From DASSZN01 sp035702805 (GTDB taxonomy: Bacteria; Chloroflexota; Chloroflexia; Thermomicrobiales; Thermomicrobiaceae), in contig DASSZN010000232.1 of assembly GCA_035702805.1 (NCBI GenBank), positions 1 to 16,193 of the forward strand: a DNA stretch of 16,193 nt. The letters are read 5' to 3'. The notes beneath the pieces are model-generated. The model searched no databases. It was given only the letters and a program-made list of their open reading frames with translations, and was not told where the DNA came from. The position numbers and the translations under genes were made by a program. Positions 1 through 7,177 of this stretch are shown here, one piece after another (position 1 is the stretch's first letter; each line of letters opens with the position of its first letter).

Positions 1-1698
1 GATGTCGCGGCGGCTCAGCCCCAGCGCGCCGAGCGCCAGGCCGGCGACGGCCAGCACGAGGCAGAGCGCGATCCCGACCCCGTTCCACTGCCCGACCATC
101 GGCTGGCCCAGGTGCGACGTCAGCGCGAGCTGGGCGACCCAGCGCGGCAGCCCCAGCCCGGTCGCGAACAGGTCGATCAGGAAGGTCAGCGCCACCAGCG
201 CGCCGACGGTGACCGCGGCGACCGACGGCCGGACGAGGCCGCCGATCGCGAGGCCGATCCCCGCGAGCGCCAGCGCGTACAGTCCCAGCGCGCCCGCGCC
301 GAGCATCGGCGTCACCGCGTCGCTGCCGGCGAGCGCCGCGCCCAGGCCGATCCCCGCGGCGACGACGACGGTCATGATCGCCAGCGCCGCCATCACGCCG
401 AGCCCCGACGACAGCGCCCAGCGCGCCCGCCCCAGCGGCGTCGTCAGGACCTCGTCGAGCCGCCCGTCGGTCTCGTCCGACGCCCACCCCGCGATCAGCG
501 TCACGGCCGCGTAGCCCGCGAAGATGTAGCCGAACTCGAGGAACACGAGCTGGAGGAAGCCGCCGGCGGCCGTGAGGTCGATCGTCGGGAACAGCTGCTG
601 GAACTGGTGGAGGGTGCTCTGGGCGCCCCCCGGATCGGCGTGCAGGGCCGTGCTGAAGGACGCCGCCGACGCGCCGACGGCCAGGCCGAACAGCCCCAAT
701 CCGACGCCCCAGGCCAGCGCGGCCGGCACCCGCTCGCCCAGGGATCGGCTCGTCGGGCCGCGCAGGCCGAGCCAGCCGGACGGCAGGTGGAGCCCGGGCA
801 CCGACGTGGTCGCGCCGAGGTCGCGGCGGTCGAACGCGACGAGCCCGATGGCCAGGAAGAGGGTGCTCACGAGCGCGACCGGGATCAGCGAGGGCCAGTC
901 GTACTGGCCGGCCAGCGGCTGGTTCGCGCCGGTCCAGCCGAACCAGGTGAGGGTCGCCCAGCCCGCCAGGGCCGGGACCGTGCCCTGGTAGCCGAAGAGG
1001 AGGAAGCCGACCACGGTCACGGCGCCCGAGACGCTGGCGGCGCCGGCCCGCCCGAGCAGGGGCGCAAGGGCGAAGGCCAGCGACCCCGACGCCAGGCCGA
1101 TCAGCCCGGCCCAGGCCGCGAAGCCGATCGCGGCCTCCCCGCTGATCGCGTCCCCCGGCAGCGTGCCGTAGGCCCGGCCGGTGAACCAGGCGAGCGCGGC
1201 GATCACCACCAGCGCGACCGCGAGCCCGGTGACGTGCGCCGCGACCTTCTCGACGGCGATGCGGCGCCGTCCCTGGGGCGCCGTCGCCACCAGATCCAGG
1301 CTGCCGCGCCCCGCCTCGCCGGCCAGCGTGGAGGAGAGGGTCAGCAGCGACCAGAAGGCGAGCGTCAAGGCGACGCTGGCCGCGACTTTGAACGAGATCA
1401 TGCCGCCGAGCGTGGCCAGGTGGGCCGGCGCGGGGCTGCCGTAGATGCCGCGCATGGCGCTCGGCAGCTGCTCGATCAGGTCGACGAAGCCCTGGCGCGA
1501 TGCCACCGTCGTGTAGGTCTTGCCGTAGTCGGCGCCGGTCGCCACCATCACGAGCCCCAGCACCACGGCCATCACGGCGACCCAGACGCGCGAGTCGCGC
1601 AGGGTCTTGGCGTAGACGCTGCCGAGCCCGTAGATCCGGCTCAGGGGCGACGCCGGCGCCGACGCGGTGTGGCTCGCCCGGGCAGCCCTCGCGGTCAT
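1..1698 (-). CDS. ABC-2 type export permease, large two-halved form (3' end cut by window edge)
   Basis: This is the membrane subunit of an ABC exporter, partner of the ATPase encoded just upstream. The frame stays open from ATG 1698 to the window edge, giving 566 codons without a stop. The visible protein is almost entirely hydrophobic segments, about a dozen, joined by short charged loops. A motif occurs twice: GRGSLDLVATAPQGRRR at about residues 130-146 and DGRLDEVLTTPLGRAR at about 411-426. This suggests two related halves, as in the large permeases annotated as exporters of polyketide antibiotics (COG3559-like). The last residues visible (SRRDI) resemble the C-terminal end of this type, so little is probably missing. 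The start overlaps the ATPase stop in an ATGA, so translation is likely coupled. The substrate is unknown; a drug or antibiotic is plausible because of the TetR gene in the operon. Confidence 0.87.
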   Translation of the reverse strand, partial: MTARAARASHTASAPASPLSRIYGLGSVYAKTLRDSRVWVAVMAVVLGLVMVATGADYGKTYTTVASRQGFVDLIEQLPSAMRGIYGSPAPAHLATLGGMISFKVAASVALTLAFWSLLTLSSTLAGEAGRGSLDLVATAPQGRRRIAVEKVAAHVTGLAVALVVIAALAWFTGRAYGTLPGDAISGEAAIGFAAWAGLIGLASGSLAFALAPLLGRAGAASVSGAVTVVGFLLFGYQGTVPALAGWATLTWFGWTGANQPLAGQYDWPSLIPVALVSTLFLAIGLVAFDRRDLGATTSVPGLHLPSGWLGLRGPTSRSLGERVPAALAWGVGLGLFGLAVGASAASFSTALHADPGGAQSTLHQFQQLFPTIDLTAAGGFLQLVFLEFGYIFAGYAAVTLIAGWASDETDGRLDEVLTTPLGRARWALSSGLGVMAALAIMTVVVAAGIGLGAALAGSDAVTPMLGAGALGLYALALAGIGLAIGGLVRPSVAAVTVGALVALTFLIDLFATGLGLPRWVAQLALTSHLGQPMVGQWNGVGIALCLVLAVAGLALGALGLSRRDI

Positions 1699-2621
1699 CG
1701 CGCCACCCCCTCGACGGGAGCGGTCGGGGTCGCGGCGTCCTGCCCGTACTGCGCCAGGAAGGCCTCCTCGACGCTCGGCTCGCGGCTGACGAAGTCGAGC
1801 AGCTCGTGGCGGGCGGCGGCCTGCACGACCGGGGTGATCGAGCCGGCCACGCGCAGGCGGAGGGTGTGGTCGTCGGCCACGACGTCGCTGACGCCCGGCA
1901 GTTGCTCGAACTCCGCGACCGGCACGCTGCCGGCGAAGCGCACCTCGACCTGGTGATGGGCCAGGTCGCGCAGCGCCTCGACGCGGTCGACCGTCACCAG
2001 CCGGCCGTCGCGGATGATCCCCACGCGGTCGCAGGTGCGCTCGACCTCGCCCAGGATGTGGCTCGAGAGGAAGACGGTGCGCCCGGCGTCGCGGGCCTCG
2101 CGGACCAGGGCGTAGAAGGTCTGCTGGACGAGCGGGTCGAGCCCGGAGGTCGGCTCGTCGAGGATCAGCAGGTCGGGCTGGTGCTGGAAGGCGATGACGA
2201 GCCCGATCTTCTGCTTGTTGCCGCGCGAGTACTCGCTGAAGCGCCGCGACGGGTCGATCTCGAGTCGCTCCACGAGTTGCCGCTGGTAGGCGGGGTCGAC
2301 GCCGCCGCGCAGGTTGGCGAAGTAGCGGATCGTCTGGCCGCCGGTGAGGCGGTTGTAGAGGGAGAACTCGCCGGGGAGGTAGCCGACGCGGCGGTGGATG
2401 GCGACCGGGTCGGCGCTGGCGACCATGCCGAAGACGCGGGCGCGACCGCCGGTCGGCCGGATGAGGTCGAGGATGGTGCGGATGGTCGTCGTCTTGCCGG
2501 CGCCGTTGGGGCCGAGGAAGCCGAAGACCTCACCGGACTCGACCGTGAGGTCCACGTCGATGATGCCCCGGTGGGCGCCGTAGGCCTTGGTGAGCTTCTC
2601 CGTCTCGATGACCGCGGGCAT
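1695..2621 (-). CDS. ABC exporter ATP-binding protein
   Basis: This 308-residue nucleotide-binding subunit drives the adjacent permease at the inner face of the membrane. Walker A is GPNGAGKTT (37-45), Walker B LLILDEP (151-157), D-loop SGLD (159-162), and the H-loop histidine is His188 in SSH. The ABC signature is not LSGGQ but YSRGNKQK (131-138), and the Q-loop region reads YLPGE (81-85). Such variants are known among exporters of this COG1131 type, so the protein is probably active. About 90 further residues follow the core, as is usual for regulatory tails of drug-export ATPases. The ATG is preceded by AAAGGAG six bases upstream. The gene lies 36 nt downstream of the TetR stop, so the three minus-strand genes look like one operon. 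Confidence 0.93.
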   Translation of the reverse strand: MPAVIETEKLTKAYGAHRGIIDVDLTVESGEVFGFLGPNGAGKTTTIRTILDLIRPTGGRARVFGMVASADPVAIHRRVGYLPGEFSLYNRLTGGQTIRYFANLRGGVDPAYQRQLVERLEIDPSRRFSEYSRGNKQKIGLVIAFQHQPDLLILDEPTSGLDPLVQQTFYALVREARDAGRTVFLSSHILGEVERTCDRVGIIRDGRLVTVDRVEALRDLAHHQVEVRFAGSVPVAEFEQLPGVSDVVADDHTLRLRVAGSITPVVQAAARHELLDFVSREPSVEEAFLAQYGQDAATPTAPVEGVAR

Positions 2622-2657
2622 GCGATGCTCCTTTACGGTGCGTGCGCGAAACCGCGC

Positions 2658-3326
2658 TCAGCCGAACCAGAGGCGAAGGGTGGCCTCGTCGACGAGCGGC
2701 AGCGACCCGGCCGGCACGCCGAGGATGCGCTCGAACGCCTCCTGGTAGGCGGCGAAGCTTCCGGCGACGGTCTCGTAGGGGATCGTGCCGGCCTGACGGG
2801 CGAGGTAGAGCTCGCCGGCCAGGTCCTGCGCGGTCATCAGCAGGCCGACCATGACGCGACCGGTGTCGGGAGCGCCCGGCGTGAAGACGCCCTCGGCGCG
2901 CCCCTGCGCGATGATCGTGTCCAGCATCGGCGCCAGGTAGCCCGTCACCCCCCGCCGGAGCTTGTCGCGCACCAGCGCGTTTTCGTCCGAGTACCAGACG
3001 CGCATCAGCTCGAGCACCAGGTCGCGGCGCTCCGCCTTCCACTGCTGCAGGCCGGCGAAGAGGCCGCTGAGCTTCTCGGGCGCGGAGCGGTCGGGGTCGG
3101 ACACGACCGGCGCGACGGCCGCCATCCCGGCGTCGAGCATGCGCTGGAGGACCCCGTCGAGCAGGGCCGCCTTCGAGTCGAAGTAGTGGTAGAGCGCGCC
3201 GCGCGAGACCTCCAGTTCGTCCAGCACGTCCTGGACGCTCATCTGCTCGTATCCCTTGACCAGGATGAGCCGCTGCGCGGCGTCGAGGAACGCCTCGCGG
3301 CGGGTCGTGTGGGCTGCCGGGTTCAC
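2658..3326 (-). CDS. TetR family transcriptional regulator
   Basis: This is probably the ligand-responsive repressor of the minus-strand exporter operon. The N-terminal DNA-binding domain is typical: helix 1 TTRREAFLDAAQRLI (7-21), helix-turn-helix about residues 30-49 ending in the hallmark SRGALYHYF, then DSKAALL. The rest is a mainly helical ligand-binding and dimerisation domain. With the GTG start at 3326 it has 222 residues, normal for the family. The start is uncertain because no ATG is available. GTG 3326 lies 19 nt from an AGGAGG at 3346-3351, while an ATC codon at 3336-3338 lies 7 nt from it and would give 226 residues. A perfect 19-bp dyad sits against the likely -10 element, which points to autoregulation. 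Confidence 0.9.
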   Translation of the reverse strand: MNPAAHTTRREAFLDAAQRLILVKGYEQMSVQDVLDELEVSRGALYHYFDSKAALLDGVLQRMLDAGMAAVAPVVSDPDRSAPEKLSGLFAGLQQWKAERRDLVLELMRVWYSDENALVRDKLRRGVTGYLAPMLDTIIAQGRAEGVFTPGAPDTGRVMVGLLMTAQDLAGELYLARQAGTIPYETVAGSFAAYQEAFERILGVPAGSLPLVDEATLRLWFG

Positions 3327-3360
3327 CGTCCGGGGGATGGCCGCACCTCCTGCCCAATGA

Positions 3361-3379
3361 CCGACCGACTGTCGGTCGG
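3361..3379. promoter_or_regulatory. Candidate TetR operator (19-bp perfect dyad)
   Basis: CCGACCGACTGTCGGTCGG is a 9+1+9 perfect inverted repeat directly next to the TATTAT element on the minus strand, 34 nt upstream of the GTG of the TetR gene. Dyads of the form ACCGAC/GTCGGT are typical of TetR-family sites. A repressor bound here would cover the transcription start of its own operon. Confidence 0.72.
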
Positions 3380-3408
3380 ATAATACGCCTCGTCCACCGG
3401 CCGTGGAA
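3380..3408 (-). promoter_or_regulatory. Candidate promoter of the TetR-ATPase-permease operon
   Basis: Read on the minus strand, a TTCCAC element (3403-3408) stands 17 nt before TATTAT (3380-3385). The -10 is good for such GC-rich DNA and the -35 is poor. Its position against the TetR dyad supports it. The predicted transcript would have a leader of about 45 nt including the AGGAGG. Confidence 0.5.
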
Positions 3409-3417
3409 GTCCCGCCG

Positions 3418-3437
3418 CCCTGTCCGGGTAGACAGGG
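3418..3437. repeat. Inverted repeat, 7-bp arms with 6-nt centre
   Basis: CCCTGTC and GACAGGG flank CGGGTA. The repeat lies in the control region between the two divergent exporter operons, upstream of the TetR promoter elements and about 90 bp upstream of the GntR -35. It could be a further operator or a hairpin. No protein is assigned to it. Confidence 0.5.
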
Positions 3438-3509
3438 AACGACGGGACGACGGGGCCGGGCCCACGGCCATCGCGCGACGCGCACCGGCGCGCGGGTCCG
3501 GCCGCGGCG

Positions 3510-3524
3510 GTCCCGCCACGGGAC
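3510..3524. repeat. Inverted repeat abutting the GntR -35 element
   Basis: GTCCCG and CGGGAC flank CCA in a perfect 6-3-6 arrangement that ends one base before the TTGACA hexamer. Its placement suits a regulator site that blocks or assists polymerase. Chance is possible in GC-rich DNA. Confidence 0.42.
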
Positions 3525-3553
3525 TTGACAGGACGACCCGGAGGAGAGATAGT
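3525..3553 (+). promoter_or_regulatory. Promoter of the GntR-ATPase-permease operon
   Basis: A perfect TTGACA (3525-3530) is followed after 17 nt by GATAGT (3548-3553, four of six matches to TATAAT). The -10 overlaps the start of the 18-bp palindrome, so transcription would begin inside or beside that palindrome. This is the best sigma-70-type promoter in the window. Confidence 0.7.
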
Positions 3554-3567
3554 ATCCTAGGATACTA
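3550..3567. promoter_or_regulatory. Candidate GntR (YtrA-type) operator, 18-bp perfect palindrome
   Basis: TAGTATCCTAGGATACTA is fully self-complementary and strikingly AT-rich for its surroundings. It overlaps the -10 and the expected transcription start, and ends 16 nt before the GntR ATG. This is where an autorepressing YtrA-type regulator would be expected to bind. Confidence 0.75.
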
Positions 3568-3583
3568 GTACATTGGAGGTTCC

Positions 3584-3976
3584 ATGATCGAGTTCCACCT
3601 CGACGGCCGCTCGGGCGTCGCGCCCTATCTCCAGATCGTCCAGCAAGTCCGCCACGCCCTCCGGCTCGGGCTGCTGCGCGAGGGGGACCAGCTGCCAACG
3701 ATCAAGGCGGTGGTCGCGCGCCTGGCGATCAACCCCAACACCGTGCTCAAGGCCTACAAGGAGCTCGAACTGAGCGGGCTGGTCGCGGTTCGCCCCGGCA
3801 TCGGCACGTTCGTCACCCAGACGCTGAGCGCCGCGCCGCTGCTCGCCCTCGGCCCGCTGCGCGCGGACCTCGAGCGCTGGCTGGAGCGGGCGCGCCGCGC
3901 CGGGCTGGACGACGAGAGCATCGAGGCCCTGTTTCGCGACTGCTTTCGCGCCGGTGCCGGAGAGGACGTAGCGTGA
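3584..3976 (+). CDS. GntR family regulator, YtrA subfamily
   Basis: A winged-helix DNA-binding protein of 130 residues, the usual short length of the YtrA subfamily, which has a GntR head and only a small helical tail for dimerisation. The head is clear: PYLQIVQQVRHAL (14-26), EGDQLPTIKAVVARLAINPNTVLKAYKEL as the helix-turn-helix (about 33-61), and the wing GLVAVRPGIGTFV. YtrA-type regulators normally repress the ABC exporter encoded downstream and their own gene, and often respond to cell-envelope stress or antibiotics; this role is inferred here. GGAGG lies 4 nt before the ATG. The stop overlaps the GTG of the ATPase gene in a GTGA. Confidence 0.92.
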   Translation: MIEFHLDGRSGVAPYLQIVQQVRHALRLGLLREGDQLPTIKAVVARLAINPNTVLKAYKELELSGLVAVRPGIGTFVTQTLSAAPLLALGPLRADLERWLERARRAGLDDESIEALFRDCFRAGAGEDVA

Positions 3977-4908
3977 GCATGACCATGAACGCGAACATCG
4001 GCGCGCCCCCCATCCTCGCCGCCGCCGGGCTGGGCAAGCGCTACGGCCGGCACTGGGCCCTGGCGGACTGCACGCTCCAGATCCCGGCCGGGCGGGTCGT
4101 CGGGCTGGTCGGTCCCAACGGCGCCGGCAAGACCACCCTCTTGCAGCTCGCGGTCGGGCTGCTCGCGCCGACCACCGGCACGCTCGCCGTCCTCGGCGAG
4201 CCGCCGGCGGCCAGCCCGGCGCAGCTCGGGCGGGTCGGCTTCGTGGCGCAGGACACACCGGTCTACCCGACGCTGTCGGTCGCCGACCACCTGCGCCTCG
4301 GGGCCTGGATGAACCCCGGCTGGGACCAGGCGCTGGCCGAGCGGCGCGTCGACCGGCTCGGCCTCGACCGGCGGCGTCGGGCTGGCCGGCTCTCCGGCGG
4401 CCAGCGCGCCCAGCTGGCGCTCACGCTGGCGCTGGCCAAGCGGCCGGAGCTCCTGATCCTGGACGAGCCGGTGGCCGCGCTCGACCCGCTGGCGCGGCGG
4501 GAGTTCCTCCAGGGACTGATGGAGGTGGTGGCCGAGGGGGGCCTGAGCGTCGTCTTCTCGACCCACGTCATCGGCGACCTGGAGCGCGTCTGCGACTACC
4601 TGGTCGTGCTGGTCGCCTCGCGGGTGCGGGTGGCGGGCGAGATCGACGCGCTGCTGGCGGAGCACCGGCGCCTGACCGGCCCGCGGCGCGACCTCGACTC
4701 CCTCCCGCCGGGCCAGCAGGTGGTCGAGGCGAGCCACACCGACCGCCAGAGCACGCTGCTGGTGCGCGCCGCCGGACCGATCCTCGACCCGGCCTGGACC
4801 GTCGAGCCGGTCGGCCTGGAGGATCTGGTGCTGGCCTACATGAGCCAGGCGCAGGGGACGGCGCAACCCGGCCCGGTATTGCGGGAGGTCTCCCGATGGC
4901 CCGCCTGA
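3973..4908 (+). CDS. ABC exporter ATP-binding protein
   Basis: This 311-residue ATPase powers the two permeases encoded next. Walker A GPNGAGKTT is at 47-55, the Q-loop VAQD at 91-94, the signature LSGGQ at 140-144, Walker B LLILDEP at 160-166 and the H-loop His198 in STH. All catalytic motifs are intact. The segment YPTLSVADHLRLGAWMNPGWD is typical of ATPases paired with YtrA-type regulators. The tail (about 215-311) is variable. The GTG start lies within the GntR stop (GTGA); in-frame ATG codons at 3979 and 3985 are alternative starts. The 3' end overlaps the first permease gene by 13 nt. The order regulator, ATPase, permeases and the tight overlaps indicate one operon. Confidence 0.94.
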   Translation: MSMTMNANIGAPPILAAAGLGKRYGRHWALADCTLQIPAGRVVGLVGPNGAGKTTLLQLAVGLLAPTTGTLAVLGEPPAASPAQLGRVGFVAQDTPVYPTLSVADHLRLGAWMNPGWDQALAERRVDRLGLDRRRRAGRLSGGQRAQLALTLALAKRPELLILDEPVAALDPLARREFLQGLMEVVAEGGLSVVFSTHVIGDLERVCDYLVVLVASRVRVAGEIDALLAEHRRLTGPRRDLDSLPPGQQVVEASHTDRQSTLLVRAAGPILDPAWTVEPVGLEDLVLAYMSQAQGTAQPGPVLREVSRWPA

Positions 4909-6029
4909 CCTGGCTGCAGTTCCGGCTGCAGTCCGCCGTTGCCCTGGCCGCGCTGGCGGCCGTCGCCCTCGCGGTGGCCCTCACCGGCCCGCGGCTCGCC
5001 CAGGTCTACGCCACGACCGTCGCGCCATGTCTGGCGCAGGCGGGGGGGAACGCGGGGAGCTGCGGGTTCACCGTGACCGCGTTCATCCACAGCGACGCGC
5101 TCCTGCAGACCGTGCTCCGCGACGCCCTGCTCGCCGCGCCCGCCCTGCTCGGCATCTTCTGGGGCGCTCCGCTGGTGGCGCGGGAGCTGGAGACTGGCAC
5201 CTTCCGGCTGGTCTGGACGCAGAGCGTCACCCGGTGGCGCTGGCTGGCGGTCAAGCTCGGCGTGGTCGGGCTGGCGAGCGCCGCCCTCATCGGGCTGCTC
5301 AGCCTGCTGGTCACCTGGTGGTATGCCCCGATCGACCGGGTGAACGCCACCGTCATCTACTGGCAGGGACCGATCAACCTGGACCTCAACCGCTTCGACC
5401 CACCGGTGTTCGACCTGCGCGGGATCGTGCCGATCGGTTGCGCGCTGTTCGCCTTCGCGCTCGGGGTTACCGCGGGCGTGCTCATCCCCCGGATCCTGCC
5501 GGCCATGGCGGTCACGCTGCCGCTGTTCGTCGGCGGCAGAGCCGCCGCGACCTGGGTCCGGCCGCACCTGATGGCGCCCGTCCGCCAGAGCCTGCCGTTC
5601 GTGTGGGGCCCCGGCGCCGGCATCGGCCAGAGGAGCGTCGGCGCCGGGTTCTTTGCCGCCCCGCCGACGCCAAAGTTGCCGAACGCCTGGGTCTACGCGA
5701 ACGTGCTGGTCGACCGGGCCGGGCAGGCGCCGTCGAGCCGGTTCCTCCAGGGCGCCTGCCCGTGGCTCACCGTTGACGTCACCGGCGCCAACGGTGGCGT
5801 CGGCAGCGGGGCGTCCACGGCCACGGCCGCGCCCGGTCCGGGAGGGCCGAGCAGCCAGCAGATCCACGCCTGCGTCTCCGCGGTCGCCGCGCGGTTCCAC
5901 CAGGTAGTGACCTACCAGCCGGCCGACCGCTACTGGGCGTTCCAGGGGCTGGAGACGGCCATCTACGTCGGGCTGTCCCTGCTGCTCGCTGGGCTCTGCC
6001 TCTGGTGGCTCCAGCGCCGCGTCGCTTGA
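4896..6029 (+). CDS. ABC-2 type permease, first of a tandem pair
   Basis: A membrane subunit of 377 residues. There is one hydrophobic segment near 13-30, then an extracytoplasmic loop, segments near 78-94, 118-142, 177-197 and 200-215, a large polar domain at about 220-350, and a last segment at 353-371 before the short tail QRRVA. The cytoplasmic coupling region GTFRLVWTQSVTRWRWLAVK (101-120) is the family hallmark. Four cysteines (45, 56, 288, 326) fall in the predicted outside regions and recur in the next gene product, so disulfides are plausible. A 13-residue insert after VNA (152-164) is absent from the paralog. GGAGG lies 7 nt before the ATG. The pair may form a heterodimeric channel; substrate unknown. 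Confidence 0.9.
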   Translation: MARLTWLQFRLQSAVALAALAAVALAVALTGPRLAQVYATTVAPCLAQAGGNAGSCGFTVTAFIHSDALLQTVLRDALLAAPALLGIFWGAPLVARELETGTFRLVWTQSVTRWRWLAVKLGVVGLASAALIGLLSLLVTWWYAPIDRVNATVIYWQGPINLDLNRFDPPVFDLRGIVPIGCALFAFALGVTAGVLIPRILPAMAVTLPLFVGGRAAATWVRPHLMAPVRQSLPFVWGPGAGIGQRSVGAGFFAAPPTPKLPNAWVYANVLVDRAGQAPSSRFLQGACPWLTVDVTGANGGVGSGASTATAAPGPGGPSSQQIHACVSAVAARFHQVVTYQPADRYWAFQGLETAIYVGLSLLLAGLCLWWLQRRVA

Positions 6030-6042
6030 CGGAGGTTCCACG

Positions 6043-7107
6043 ATGGTCCGGCTGACCTGGCTGCAGTTCCGTGTCCAGACCTTCGTCGTCCTGGCAGCGC
6101 TGGCGTTGGTGGCGATCGCCGTCGTGCTCACCGAGCCGCAACTCGCCCACATCCGGTCGCTGGTCGCGACGCCGTGCGAGACACCGGGGTCCTGCGTTCC
6201 GGCGCTGATCGCCGCGTCCTCCACCGACATTCCGCTGCAGATGCTCCTGAGCGGCACGATGCTCGCCGCGCCCGCCCTGCTCGGCATCTTCTGGGGCGCG
6301 CCGCTGGTGGCGCGTGAGCTGGAGAGCGGCACCTTCCGGCTGATCTGGACGCAGAGCGTCAGCCGGCGCCGCTGGTTGGCGGTCAAGCTCGGCGTGGTCG
6401 GGCTCGCGAGCGCGGCGGCCGCGGGGCTACTCAGCCTGCTGGTGACCTGGTGGTTCGGCCCGATCGACCTGGTCAACGCCAACCGCTTCGACCCAGCGGT
6501 GTTCGACGTGCGCGGGATCGTGCCGGTCGGCTACGCGCTCTTCGCCTTCGCGGTCGGGGTCACCGCCGGCGTGCTCATCCCGCGAGTCCTGCCGGCGATG
6601 GCCGTCAGCCTGGCCGTCTACGTTGGCGTCAGGGTCGTGATGACCTTCTGGGTGCGGCCGCACCTGCTACCGCCCGTCCGCCAGCGCCTGCCGTTCGTGA
6701 TGGCCCCGGGGATCGGCATGGCTCGGACGACCACCGGGCTCGCGCTCATCGCGCCGACCCCAAAGCTACCCAACGCCTGGGTCTACGCGAACGTGGTCGT
6801 CGACCAGACCGGGCATGCCCCGTCGACGGCGTTTCTCCAGAGCGCCTGCCCGTCGCTGGCCGGAGGACTCAGCGGCGCCGGCCCGATCGCTCAGGTCGGA
6901 GGAGCGCACACCGCGCCCGGTCCCGGCGCCCGTCCCGGCCTCCAGGCCTGCGTCTCCGCGGTCGCCGCGCGGTTCCATCAGGTGGTCACCTACCAGCCGG
7001 CCGACCGCTACTGGGTCTTCCAGGGGATCGAGACGGCGATCTACGTCGGGCTGGGTCTGCTGCTCGCTGGGCTCTGCCTCTGGTGGGTCCAGCGCCGCGT
7101 CGCCTGA
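6043..7107 (+). CDS. ABC-2 type permease, second of a tandem pair
   Basis: This 354-residue protein is a close paralog of the preceding gene product, with the same start (M-x-RLTWLQFR) and the same end (LCLWW-x-QRRVA). They share the coupling region GTFRLIWTQSVSRRRWLAVK (97-116), the block FDxRGIVPxGxALFAFA, and the outer-domain block ACVSAVAARFHQVVTYQPAD. Outer cysteines are at 45, 51, 269 and 303. The first outer loop is shorter and the 13-residue insert of the first copy is missing. GGAGG lies 7 nt before the ATG and 13 nt separate the two genes. The copies probably arose by tandem duplication and now likely serve as two halves of one exporter. Confidence 0.9.
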   Translation: MVRLTWLQFRVQTFVVLAALALVAIAVVLTEPQLAHIRSLVATPCETPGSCVPALIAASSTDIPLQMLLSGTMLAAPALLGIFWGAPLVARELESGTFRLIWTQSVSRRRWLAVKLGVVGLASAAAAGLLSLLVTWWFGPIDLVNANRFDPAVFDVRGIVPVGYALFAFAVGVTAGVLIPRVLPAMAVSLAVYVGVRVVMTFWVRPHLLPPVRQRLPFVMAPGIGMARTTTGLALIAPTPKLPNAWVYANVVVDQTGHAPSTAFLQSACPSLAGGLSGAGPIAQVGGAHTAPGPGARPGLQACVSAVAARFHQVVTYQPADRYWVFQGIETAIYVGLGLLLAGLCLWWVQRRVA

Positions 7108-7177
7108 GTGGGATCAGCGCCTCGATCCGCGAAGCGCCAACCTCGCGTAGTGGAATCGCGCTAGCGGATTGCGGGAC

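Noticed and set aside
112..3383. Long plus-strand open frames (614 and 627 codons)
   Set aside because: They lie opposite the permease, ATPase and TetR genes, which have clear family motifs. Their translations are low-complexity Arg/Gly/Ala/Asp-rich, typical of frames made open by high GC.
7111..7170. Short inverted repeats after the second permease (GGATC/GATCC and AATC-G-CGCTAGCG-GATT) as a terminator
   Set aside because: The first stem has only 5 bp with an 8-nt loop and the second has a bulge and only a TA centre. Neither has a T-run, so a bidirectional terminator is possible but not supported.
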